This document shows, one piece after another, positions 8,595-15,950 of a stretch of DNA of 45,410 nucleotides. The DNA is from an uncultured Granulosicoccaceae bacterium (GTDB taxonomy: Bacteria > Pseudomonadota > Gammaproteobacteria > Granulosicoccales > Granulosicoccaceae). The translations under genes and the position numbers were made by a program. Under the pieces are notes generated by a model. The model searched no databases and was not told the DNA's origin. It saw only the letters and a program-made list of their open reading frames with translations. The DNA is taken from assembly GCA_937927895.1 (NCBI GenBank), contig CALGKA010000101.1:1-45410 (forward strand), in the 5' to 3' direction. How positions within the stretch are numbered: position 1 is the stretch's first letter; each line of letters begins with the position of its first letter.

Positions 8595-8623
8595 ATCTTA
8601 AAAAGCACCACTTTTTTTAAGAT
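8595..8623. terminator. AT-rich hairpin between the AMP nucleosidase and DUF1223 genes
   Basis: A 10-base stem (ATCTTAAAAA / TTTTTAAGAT) encloses a 9-base loop, about 105 bases after the AMP nucleosidase stop and 40 bases before the next start. It may be a weak terminator or a leader structure; its distance from the upstream stop leaves this open. Confidence 0.3.
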
Positions 8624-8662
8624 TATTTCTGTTACTAATCTGTCAGTAGAGATCGAGGGTTT

Positions 8663-9385
8663 ATGATCAAACTAAATTCGCCACTTGGGTTCGTGTTGCT
8701 TTGTGCATCTATGCTCTCAGCGCAAGCACTAAAGGCTGCACCTTTTGTTGAGCTCTATACTTCACAAGGCTGCTATTCATGTCCTCCTGCTGATGTCCAT
8801 CTTGCAGAGCTTATTTCTGAATACCCCGATCTGGTCGCTTTAGAGTTTCATGTCGACTACTGGGACGACTTAAACTATGGCGCCGCCGGAGTCTGGAAAG
8901 ATCCGTTCTCTGATCCCTCTTACAGTGCCAGGCAACGTGGCTATAACAATATAGAGCTTGCGGGTAAGCGTGGTGTATATACACCACAAATGGTTATCAA
9001 TGGCAACACAGCGCAAGTGGGTAGTAGTCGTCGTGCGGTGAAAGGTTCACTTAACAATAATACACCAGCAATAAAAATGGATGCCGCGTTAACTGATAGC
9101 GAGCTAGTGGTAGATATTCACGACAGTCAAAAGCCTGGCTCTACTCTGTGGCTTGCCATATTTGATCGTGTGCATGAGACAGAAGTAGCTAACGGTGAGA
9201 ATCAGGGTAAAACTATGATCAATCACCATGTTGTGCGCGAGTTATTGCCATTAGGTCAATGGCAGGGTGATAAAAGCCGTCAAACGTTTAAGGTGTCAGC
9301 AATAAACAATGCTAACAGCGGCTGTGCTGTGTTTTTGCAAAATGAAGCGCTTGGCCAAGTGTACGGCGCTACGTATTGTCGCTAG
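8663..9385 (+). CDS. DUF1223 family exported thioredoxin-like protein
   Basis: A member of the DUF1223 family, whose biochemical role is not established. The ATG at 8663 follows GAGGG and gives a signal peptide of about 25 residues ending A-L-K-A before A-P-F-V. The mature N-terminus carries the family hallmark VELYTSQGCYSCPPAD, with a C-x2-C pair in a thioredoxin-like position, followed by the EFHVDYWDDL segment and a GVYTPQMVING segment with the cis-Pro-like T-P. The length of 240 residues is normal for the family. A periplasmic redox or metal role is possible, but nothing here demonstrates it. It faces convergently the minus-strand lipoprotein gene downstream. Confidence 0.85.
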   Translation: MIKLNSPLGFVLLCASMLSAQALKAAPFVELYTSQGCYSCPPADVHLAELISEYPDLVALEFHVDYWDDLNYGAAGVWKDPFSDPSYSARQRGYNNIELAGKRGVYTPQMVINGNTAQVGSSRRAVKGSLNNNTPAIKMDAALTDSELVVDIHDSQKPGSTLWLAIFDRVHETEVANGENQGKTMINHHVVRELLPLGQWQGDKSRQTFKVSAINNANSGCAVFLQNEALGQVYGATYCR

Positions 9386-9427
9386 CGCTTAACATATAAA
9401 AAGGCGTTAGCTCGTGTAGCACGGTTA

Positions 9428-9446
9428 GGGCACTACTGTAGTGCCC
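9428..9446. terminator. Perfect palindrome at the end of two convergent genes
   Basis: GGGCACTAC and GTAGTGCCC flank a single T, forming a strong hairpin that overlaps the stop codon of the minus-strand lipoprotein gene. There is no adjacent T-run on either strand, so intrinsic termination is uncertain; 3'-end protection is an alternative. Confidence 0.3.
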
Positions 9447-10575
9447 GGTACAGCACTTGCCCACCTGACAATGTCTCTTCAAATAAGCTGCCTTCTACAA
9501 TAAACGGCTGTGGTTGTAAGCAAAATGCCCGCACGTTGTCATTTACCATTTGTAGTCCACAGAGAATCTGATCGGTTGTTGGGCTGTTTGCATTGGTAGT
9601 AGCAATCACAGCGGTAGAAACATTTTCCGCTAGAGAGTTGCGCGGTGTGGCCAATGACATTAATGCAGCATCAATGCTACTTAAGGCTGTTGTGAATAGT
9701 TCAAAGTTATTGTTGTTGCCACTATTTGCCACTACTGACCAATCGGTTTGTTCCTGACAACTGTTTGTAGATGCGGCTACTGTGCACATTTGAATGTCAG
9801 TGACTGCGCCTTCGCTTGTTATCACTTCACGCTGCGAGGCTATGTTGGTATCTGTCGGGTGTTGGGTGAATACTATTGTTTCTAATGTTGTGTTAGCAGT
9901 TATTGTTCGTAGGTAAGATAGTGTGCCATTGTTATTAATTGTCGCTTCTATAATAGTGTTTTCAGGTGTGCTTATTACTGTCGCTTGAAATAGAGTATTG
10001 CCTGGGTAATCCAAACGCCTAAGAGTGATGGTTTGTTCTTCTTGCAAGAAATAAAGTGTTCTGGCTGTGTTGGAGCTAGTGAGTGATATTGTTGAATTGT
10101 TGTTTGACCATTGTAGAACGTTGTTCTCAGTGTTTGTATATTCAATGCGGTTGTCGAAATAGCCGATGTTTACGCTGTTGATGGCCAGGTTTTGATTCAT
10201 CGCTATTTGGCTTTCAATCTGACTGATCTCGCTAGCTACTAAATTGAATTGCTTAGCAAAGATCTCACTGCTTGAGACTTGCTCATTGCGAAGCTGTGCG
10301 TTCACTAGTGCATTGGGTATCGGTACTGAAAGAGCCAACGGAGCTGAGACGTCCATGCTGTCAGTACTACCCATGGTTTCATTGACTAACGGGCTTTGTT
10401 CGGAACCGGTAGTTGAACCAGACGGGTCTGTAATAACTATAGGGCCGCCATCACCTGTGCCTGAGATACCACCGTCACATGCCGCTGCGGTGAAATATAA
10501 AAACACAATGAAAGTAAGGTTGGTGATTTTTTTCATGCTGTCATTGACAGAAAACCATTGAAGTTTGTTGTTCAT
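9433..10575 (-). CDS. Putative lipoprotein of unknown function, coupled to the DUF6502 gene
   Basis: I do not recognise the family of the main body. The N-terminus holds a hydrophobic stretch and a lipobox-like T-A-A-A-C followed by DGGISGTGDGG, a Gly-rich start typical of exported proteins. Two starts compete. ATG at 10575 overlaps the upstream stop in an ATGA arrangement and gives 380 residues with a long n-region. ATG at 10536 gives a classical short lipoprotein signal (MKKI...). The mature part is rich in Asn, Thr and Ser, with regular short strand-like segments and a few late cysteines, which suggests a beta-rich outer-membrane or periplasmic protein. It lies directly downstream of the DUF6502 gene and is very likely in its operon. 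Confidence 0.7.
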   Translation of the reverse strand: MNNKLQWFSVNDSMKKITNLTFIVFLYFTAAACDGGISGTGDGGPIVITDPSGSTTGSEQSPLVNETMGSTDSMDVSAPLALSVPIPNALVNAQLRNEQVSSSEIFAKQFNLVASEISQIESQIAMNQNLAINSVNIGYFDNRIEYTNTENNVLQWSNNNSTISLTSSNTARTLYFLQEEQTITLRRLDYPGNTLFQATVISTPENTIIEATINNNGTLSYLRTITANTTLETIVFTQHPTDTNIASQREVITSEGAVTDIQMCTVAASTNSCQEQTDWSVVANSGNNNNFELFTTALSSIDAALMSLATPRNSLAENVSTAVIATTNANSPTTDQILCGLQMVNDNVRAFCLQPQPFIVEGSLFEETLSGGQVLYRALQ

Positions 10576-11459
10576 GTGTTGTCTGCCTCGCTGTTGTCCG
10601 GTTGCTTGTCTGTAGTATGACCACCGTTTATTGGTTTGCCATCTTCATCTAGCTGTTGTTCAAAATAATAAATACCCAGCCCAGTGCGGTAACGTCCGTC
10701 GCCTTTTACTGCGGGGTTAACGGTTCTGTCTTGAGTGGCCAGAAATTGATCGAGCTGCTTTAATAACTCAAGCGATTTTTCATTACTTAGGTTGCGGAAT
10801 AATTCAACGCCATTACTTGGAACATCGTCATACGAAACCCGTAGCTGTAAACGCGTGTTGCCCTTTTCTACGCTCAAGTTATGGTCAATGGTATTTAATA
10901 GATCATTCAGGCTATCACCTGAGAGCCTCAGGAGCTCTTCGTTACTGGCCGCTGGAACGTAGCCATTCGATAGCAGTTTGACGCGGCCTTTTTTCTTATC
11001 GAGGCTAACAGCACCGACCCTAACCAGTTCATCAAGAATAGATCTTGCGGTCATGTCACCGCTGTAGCGTTTGACTAATTCTTCAAAGCTGAACTCGCGT
11101 TCGCTGTCACTCCAACTCAATACTCTTGGTTTGCCTTTTGAGTTGTTGAAATCAGCATCTCGAATCCAACCACTAACGACTCTGGCTGCGCGGTTATTGT
11201 TTTTGGTTTCGTTTTCTACTTCATCTGGTTCATCGAGCAGGCGTTTGACTTCCTTGCGGTTGACACCAGTGAGAACTGAAATACGAGAGACAGATTGCTT
11301 ACGTCCGGGGAGGCCGAAGTCTTCGCTGGCAACTTCCACAAACACCTGGCGGGCTACAGCGCTGAAATCAGCGTACGCGACACCGCTTCTCAGCAAAAGG
11401 CGCACAAGTGGCCGTAAGACCTTTTTCATCATCGTATTTGTGGCGGATTGCTCGTTCAT
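10572..11459 (-). CDS. DUF6502 family protein, possible winged-helix regulator
   Basis: The N-terminal half matches what I recall of DUF6502: LRPLVRLLLRSGVAYADF, then FVEVA..FGLPGRKQSVSRIS and TGVNRKEVKRLL. Residues 55-77 have the spacing of a helix-turn-helix (SRISVLTG-VNRKEVKRLL), and residues around 110-165 look like a second helical module ending in a short basic segment. The family function is not established; DNA binding is my inference. The 295-residue protein has no signal peptide or membrane segment, so it should be cytoplasmic. Its stop overlaps the next minus-strand start by four bases (ATGA). Upstream it faces the beta-propeller lipoprotein gene divergently across a region with two matched dyads, one only 33 bases from its start, which fits autoregulation. 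Confidence 0.8.
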   Translation of the reverse strand: MNEQSATNTMMKKVLRPLVRLLLRSGVAYADFSAVARQVFVEVASEDFGLPGRKQSVSRISVLTGVNRKEVKRLLDEPDEVENETKNNNRAARVVSGWIRDADFNNSKGKPRVLSWSDSEREFSFEELVKRYSGDMTARSILDELVRVGAVSLDKKKGRVKLLSNGYVPAASNEELLRLSGDSLNDLLNTIDHNLSVEKGNTRLQLRVSYDDVPSNGVELFRNLSNEKSLELLKQLDQFLATQDRTVNPAVKGDGRYRTGLGIYYFEQQLDEDGKPINGGHTTDKQPDNSEADNT

Positions 11460-11491
11460 GGGCAGTAATATACACCAAATCGGTCAAATAG

Positions 11492-11509
11492 TTGGGATAT
11501 TAATCCCAT
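11492..11509. promoter_or_regulatory. Dyad operator candidate 1 (TTGGGA-N6-TCCCAT)
   Basis: An inverted repeat lies between the divergent DUF6502 and beta-propeller genes, 33 bases from the DUF6502 start. It matches the second dyad at 11555-11572 in arm sequence and in its 6-base spacer. The two centres are 63 bases apart, about six helical turns, so proteins bound at both would lie on the same DNA face. Confidence 0.55.
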
Positions 11510-11527
11510 ATAACCTTAACTATCGGC

Positions 11528-11555
11528 TTGACTTGCCGAAACATTGAATTATAAT
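11528..11555 (+). promoter_or_regulatory. Strong sigma70-type promoter for the beta-propeller gene
   Basis: TTGACT at 11528-11533 and a perfect TATAAT at 11550-11555, with a 16-base spacer, point toward the beta-propeller gene. The expected transcription start is near 11562, inside the second dyad, leaving a leader of about 90 bases. Confidence 0.65.
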
Positions 11556-11572
11556 TGGGAACATATTCCCAA
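11555..11572. promoter_or_regulatory. Dyad operator candidate 2 (TTGGGA-N6-TCCCAA)
   Basis: A perfect inverted repeat begins at the last base of the -10 element and covers the expected transcription start, the classical position for a repressor operator. It pairs with the dyad at 11492-11509. A bound dimer would block the plus-strand promoter, and looping or co-binding with the other site could also affect the minus-strand DUF6502 gene. Confidence 0.6.
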
Positions 11573-11651
11573 ATAAATGAGTTTTAGAAAGTTAGAACAA
11601 TTAGTGCTTTAAAAGCACTAAGCCAGCCGAACATAAAAAAGGAATTTCTTT

Positions 11652-13916
11652 ATGAAAATCAATATAGTTAGCGACCCCATGCTTAAGAGTGTTGTGGTTG
11701 CTTGTGCAATCGCTCTTTATGGATGCGACGGTGGAGGCACATTAATCGGTGAGTCCACAGATGAAACAGACAACACCGTGGTCCCAAATGCGATTTTGGC
11801 AGCCGACAGTGCCGATGAGTTGATACGTAACTCGTTGATGAGTTTTTATACTTCGCCTCCTGAAAATGGTTTTACCGGTCGTGGCGATGTTTTGCAGGAG
11901 GTTGATGGTCTTCAGTTGCCTACCGTTGCTACCGACACGGAAAGTTCAGCGGATACCAGTGGTGAAAGTCGATTTAGCGATACCAATGTTCAAGAGCAGG
12001 GAGTCGATGAATCTGATCGCGTGAAAATCGACGGTAACATATTGTTTGCGCTTGAGCAGCCAGACTATAACTACTATGGCTATGGTGGGCCAGTGCCTGT
12101 TGATATTGCTATTGATGTTGCTTCAGATATAGCTTACCCCTATGAGCCACAGGTAGACACTCTCAGTGCTTATCGTCTCGACGGTGATAACTCCTCTGTT
12201 GTTTCGCGCTTGCCACTGCAAGAACTCCGCAACCGTTCAACCACTGGAATGTATTTACATAAAAATGGTGGCAACACTGATCTGGTGTTGTTGTCCGGGC
12301 AGGGATTTTCTACATGGAACTCATGGGGTACGTCCCCTGCATTCGGTGGTCTTGAGTCACGTATAAGTTGGGTTGATGCAAGCGATCCGAACAGCTTGTC
12401 TGTGCGTCGATCCATGGATATCCAAGGGCATTTGATCTCTAGCCGCAAAATAGATAACCGATTAATTCTGGTTACGCGTTTTCATCCACAGATACAGGGT
12501 TTAAACCCTTACCCGTATGATGAAGCAACGATTGAATCTAATAGATTTATTATTGCCAATGCAGATACGTCAGATTTTATGCCGACGCTTACCGTTACTG
12601 AAAACGGGACAACCACCGAACGGTCAGTGATTTCTAATAACCTTTGTTATTCGAACAGGCGCGTTGAATCACAAACAGACGGTGAAGAGCGAGCCAGTAT
12701 GTATTACCCGTCACCGAGTATTATTTCTATTATAAATGTAGATCTAAATAACCTAAGCTCTGAAATCAGCAGCGCGTGTTTTATTGGTGATTCAGAAACC
12801 CTGTATGTGTCGCAACAATCGGTTTATTTAGCTACAACGCAATATCAATATGGATTTGCTAGCGGTGCTCCAGAAGCGCTGCCTGTGACTGATGAAACAT
12901 TCGTTAGTATCTCTCGACCAATTGAATATTTCGATCCAGAAATTACCACAGAGATTCATAAATTTAGCTTTAATGGATCGGGCGCGCCTACCTTTAAAGG
13001 CTCAGGTTCGGTTAGCGGGCATCTCGGTTGGAACCCGGATCGAAAACCGTTTCGTATGAGTGAAAAAAACGGCAATCTTCGGGTTGTTACGTTTGACGAG
13101 TCGCGTGCGACCTCGCCTGTTACTCTGAATATATTGCAGGAATCAGATGGCAAGCTTGCAACGCTTTCTACTTTACCAAACGATACGCGACCAGAGCCTA
13201 TTGGTAAACCAGGTGAGAGTCTATACGCAAGTCGTTTTATAGGTGATAAAGCCTATCTTGTTACTTTTAGAGTTACTGATCCGCTCTATGTGCTTGATGT
13301 ATCCAACCCGAGTGATCCGCGTATAGCGGGTGAGCTTGAGATTCCGGGCTATTCGGATTACTTGCATCCGGTAAATGATTCTCTGCTTATCGGTTTAGGT
13401 AAAGATGCTATCGCCGACAATAGCAATGGTTGGGGTGATGGGCGTGGTGCTTGGTACCAAGGGGTAAAGCTCGCGTTGTATGATGTCTCTGATCCATCTA
13501 ACCCTTTTGTTGCAGATGAAAGAGTTCTGGGTAAACGCGGTACTGATAGTCCGGCGCTTTGGCAGCATCATTCTTTTGCCTACCTACAAGGTAATGGTGA
13601 CAGAAACGCACGCTTGGCTTTTCCCCTTGCGTTGCACAACGAATCTATTTCAGGTGCTGTTCGCCCGCAGAGCTCGGCACAATGGACAAGCAACAGTATG
13701 CTAACTATGGAAGTCGATGAAAATAGTAATCAATTTGTCGATACACCGGCTTGGAAATTTGAAAGTCAGGATATAGGCTTTGAGTACTCACCTGTAGGGC
13801 TTGAAAACGACCGTGCAATAATAGGTGCGGATGGTGGGCTGTATGTCATCCATAACGGCACACTGCATTATGGTCAGTGGGGTAACAGTGAGCCGACAGC
13901 ATCGGTAAAAGATTAG
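11652..13916 (+). CDS. Lipoprotein with C-terminal-type beta-propeller domain
   Basis: A large exported protein of the beta-propeller family distantly related to WD40 repeats (COG4880-like). The ATG at 11652 follows AAGGAA. The signal peptide ends in a lipobox-like L-Y-G-C (about residue 25), followed by D-G-G-G. The family hallmark NVQEQGVDESDRVKIDGN segment is at about residues 112-129, preceding strand-rich repeats, including VLDVSNPSDPRIAGELEIPG and ALYDVSDPSNPF, typical of propeller blades. The length of 754 residues fits the family. The molecular role is unknown; a surface or periplasmic scaffold or sensor is plausible. It is divergent from the DUF6502-lipoprotein pair, is transcribed from the strong promoter at 11528-11555, and is closed by the terminator at 13951. 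Confidence 0.85.
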   Translation: MKINIVSDPMLKSVVVACAIALYGCDGGGTLIGESTDETDNTVVPNAILAADSADELIRNSLMSFYTSPPENGFTGRGDVLQEVDGLQLPTVATDTESSADTSGESRFSDTNVQEQGVDESDRVKIDGNILFALEQPDYNYYGYGGPVPVDIAIDVASDIAYPYEPQVDTLSAYRLDGDNSSVVSRLPLQELRNRSTTGMYLHKNGGNTDLVLLSGQGFSTWNSWGTSPAFGGLESRISWVDASDPNSLSVRRSMDIQGHLISSRKIDNRLILVTRFHPQIQGLNPYPYDEATIESNRFIIANADTSDFMPTLTVTENGTTTERSVISNNLCYSNRRVESQTDGEERASMYYPSPSIISIINVDLNNLSSEISSACFIGDSETLYVSQQSVYLATTQYQYGFASGAPEALPVTDETFVSISRPIEYFDPEITTEIHKFSFNGSGAPTFKGSGSVSGHLGWNPDRKPFRMSEKNGNLRVVTFDESRATSPVTLNILQESDGKLATLSTLPNDTRPEPIGKPGESLYASRFIGDKAYLVTFRVTDPLYVLDVSNPSDPRIAGELEIPGYSDYLHPVNDSLLIGLGKDAIADNSNGWGDGRGAWYQGVKLALYDVSDPSNPFVADERVLGKRGTDSPALWQHHSFAYLQGNGDRNARLAFPLALHNESISGAVRPQSSAQWTSNSMLTMEVDENSNQFVDTPAWKFESQDIGFEYSPVGLENDRAIIGADGGLYVIHNGTLHYGQWGNSEPTASVKD

Positions 13917-13950
13917 CGCTTTTAATTCTTTTTACGTAACGATAGATTAA

Positions 13951-13979
13951 AGGGGTGGCCTATGCCACCCCTTTTTTTT
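13951..13979 (+). terminator. Rho-independent terminator after the beta-propeller gene
   Basis: A perfect 9-base stem AGGGGTGGC / GCCACCCCT with a 4-base loop is followed by a run of T residues, 34 bases after the stop codon. Confidence 0.9.
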
Positions 13980-14093
13980 GCTCAATAAGACGTCTTTAGT
14001 GGGCTGTTTATTATTTGCCTAATCAAAGGGTAAATATCTGTATTGAGCGATACGGTGTACTATAAGATTCTGTTTTCAAATGGTCTTTGTTCT

Positions 14094-15863
14094 ATGCGAG
14101 TTCTGGTAATTAACTGTGGCTCTTCCAGTGTTAAGTGTCACTTGATCAATCTTGCCAGTGATGAGCGAATCACAGTGGGAAAAGTCCAATCGATAGGTGA
14201 GTCTGGTGGTAAGTTTAAGAACCATCAACAAGCGCTTGATCATGTGGTTGCAGAGATTGGAGATCAGCAGATAGATGCTGTCGGTCACAGAGTGGTCCAT
14301 GGTGGTGAGAAATTTGTCGAGCCAGTGATCATTGATTCCAGCGTGCTGGCGGAAATTGAAGCCTGTTCTATTGATGCTCCATTGCATAACCCTTATAACT
14401 TGCTCGGCATTACTATCGCGCAGAAGCAATGGTCAAATATTCCACATGTTGCCGTATTTGATACCGCCTTTCATGTTCGAATGCCGCGCCGTGCCCGTGA
14501 GTATGCAATTGATTCAGAGCTTGCCAAAAAATACCGTATCAGACGTTTTGGCTTTCACGGTACCTCGCACGAATATGTAGCAGGGGTTGCTGCATCTGCT
14601 TTGCATTCAACCGCCAACCAATTACGCATAGTCACGCTGCATCTCGGTAATGGTGCCAGTGCTTGTGCAGTAGAGTACGGTAAGTCGACTGAAACCAGTA
14701 TGGGTATGACACCACTAGAAGGTTTAGTGATGGGAACCCGTGCCGGTGACATAGACGCTGGTGCGATCTTATCGCTCTTGCGTAGCGGTGATTTCACAGT
14801 TGCAGAGCTCGATACTCTTTTGAATCGAAAAAGCGGCTTGCTTGGTCTTAGTGGCAGCAGTAATGATCTTCGCAAAATTGAAGATCAAGCAGAGCAGGGT
14901 GATGATCGTGCGCGCGCCGCGATTAATATCTTTGCCCACCGAGCACGAAAATATATTGGTGCTTATGCAGCCGTCATGGGTGGTGTAGATGCCGTGGTTT
15001 TCACGGGTGGAATTGGTGAAAACAGTGCCACCATGAGAAGGCGTATTTTACAAAGACTCGAATTTTTAGGCTTAGTGGTTGATGAAGATCGCAACACAGA
15101 TGCAGTCGTCAGCAATGAAAATAAATCAGTGATTATTTCAGATGCAAGCTCAAGAGTAAGAGCATTAGTAGTCAAAACCGATGAGGAGTACATGATCGCA
15201 AGCTTAACCATGCGTGTGGTTAACGAGGTCGATAAAATATCGGCGACTAAGAGTATTCCGATCGCGATCAGTGCCAGGCACGCACACTTAACCCAAGAGA
15301 CTTTCGAGAAGCTCTTTGGCAAAGGTGCGACCCCTACAGTGCATCGTGAGCTGCTCCAGCCCGGGCAGTTTGCCTGCAAGGAAAAAGTTAACCTTATAGG
15401 TCCGCGCAATCGTCTTGATGGAGTTAGAGTACTTGGCCCGTTGCGCTCTATAGATCAGGTGGAGATAGCCCGCACCGATGAGTTCAAGCTAGGTGTGGAT
15501 GCACCCATACGCGACTCTGGAAAAATAACCGGCTCGGCACCGATCACGCTTGAGGGTACAGAGGGCACTGTGCATTTGAACGAAGGGCTTATCTGTGCAA
15601 GACGCCATATCCATATGCATCCAGATGATGCAAAAGAGTTTGGTGTAGAAGACAAAGATATCGTTGAGGTGGCGATCACCGGTGGCCCGCGAGATCTATC
15701 CTTCGGCGACACTTTGATTCGAGTCAGTGAAAAATACAAACTTGAAATGCACATCGATACAGACGAAGGCAATGCTGCGGAATTGGGCAGAGATGCAAGT
15801 GGCGAGATTATCTGTGATGCTGTGGTAGGTGCTGCAGCAAAACTACGCCGAACGCGTGGTTAA
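14094..15863 (+). CDS. Fused acetate kinase - PduL-type phosphotransacylase
   Basis: One reading frame joins both halves of the acetyl-CoA to acetate route. Residues 1 to about 375 are an acetate kinase (ADP + acetyl phosphate to ATP + acetate): VINCGSSSVK at the start, the FGFHGTSHEYV segment, HLGNGAS, MGTRAGDID, and GGIGENS near 310. Residues 388-589 are a PduL phosphotransacylase (acetyl-CoA + Pi to acetyl phosphate + CoA), with the zinc-ligand motifs H396-x-H398 and H505-x-H-x-H509. The ATG at 14094 is chosen because AckA proteins begin M-x-V/I-L-V-I-N; the frame extends to a TTG at 14043. The enzyme is probably cytoplasmic and may channel acetyl phosphate. No microcompartment genes are nearby. 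Either domain might prefer propionyl substrates. Confidence 0.87.
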   Translation: MRVLVINCGSSSVKCHLINLASDERITVGKVQSIGESGGKFKNHQQALDHVVAEIGDQQIDAVGHRVVHGGEKFVEPVIIDSSVLAEIEACSIDAPLHNPYNLLGITIAQKQWSNIPHVAVFDTAFHVRMPRRAREYAIDSELAKKYRIRRFGFHGTSHEYVAGVAASALHSTANQLRIVTLHLGNGASACAVEYGKSTETSMGMTPLEGLVMGTRAGDIDAGAILSLLRSGDFTVAELDTLLNRKSGLLGLSGSSNDLRKIEDQAEQGDDRARAAINIFAHRARKYIGAYAAVMGGVDAVVFTGGIGENSATMRRRILQRLEFLGLVVDEDRNTDAVVSNENKSVIISDASSRVRALVVKTDEEYMIASLTMRVVNEVDKISATKSIPIAISARHAHLTQETFEKLFGKGATPTVHRELLQPGQFACKEKVNLIGPRNRLDGVRVLGPLRSIDQVEIARTDEFKLGVDAPIRDSGKITGSAPITLEGTEGTVHLNEGLICARRHIHMHPDDAKEFGVEDKDIVEVAITGGPRDLSFGDTLIRVSEKYKLEMHIDTDEGNAAELGRDASGEIICDAVVGAAAKLRRTRG

Positions 15864-15910
15864 CGACTGCAATACTTAAAGAGATTTAAAAACTTGAAAG
15901 GATGAAACGT

Positions 15911-15941
15911 GACCACCGGATCGAATGATCCGGTGGTCTTT
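15911..15941. terminator. Bidirectional hairpin between convergent genes
   Basis: A perfect 12-base stem GACCACCGGATC / GATCCGGTGGTC with a 4-base loop and a short T-tract lies between the AckA-PduL fusion and the minus-strand coiled-coil gene. It can serve both strands. Confidence 0.75.
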
Positions 15942-15950
15942 ACTGCCTTA

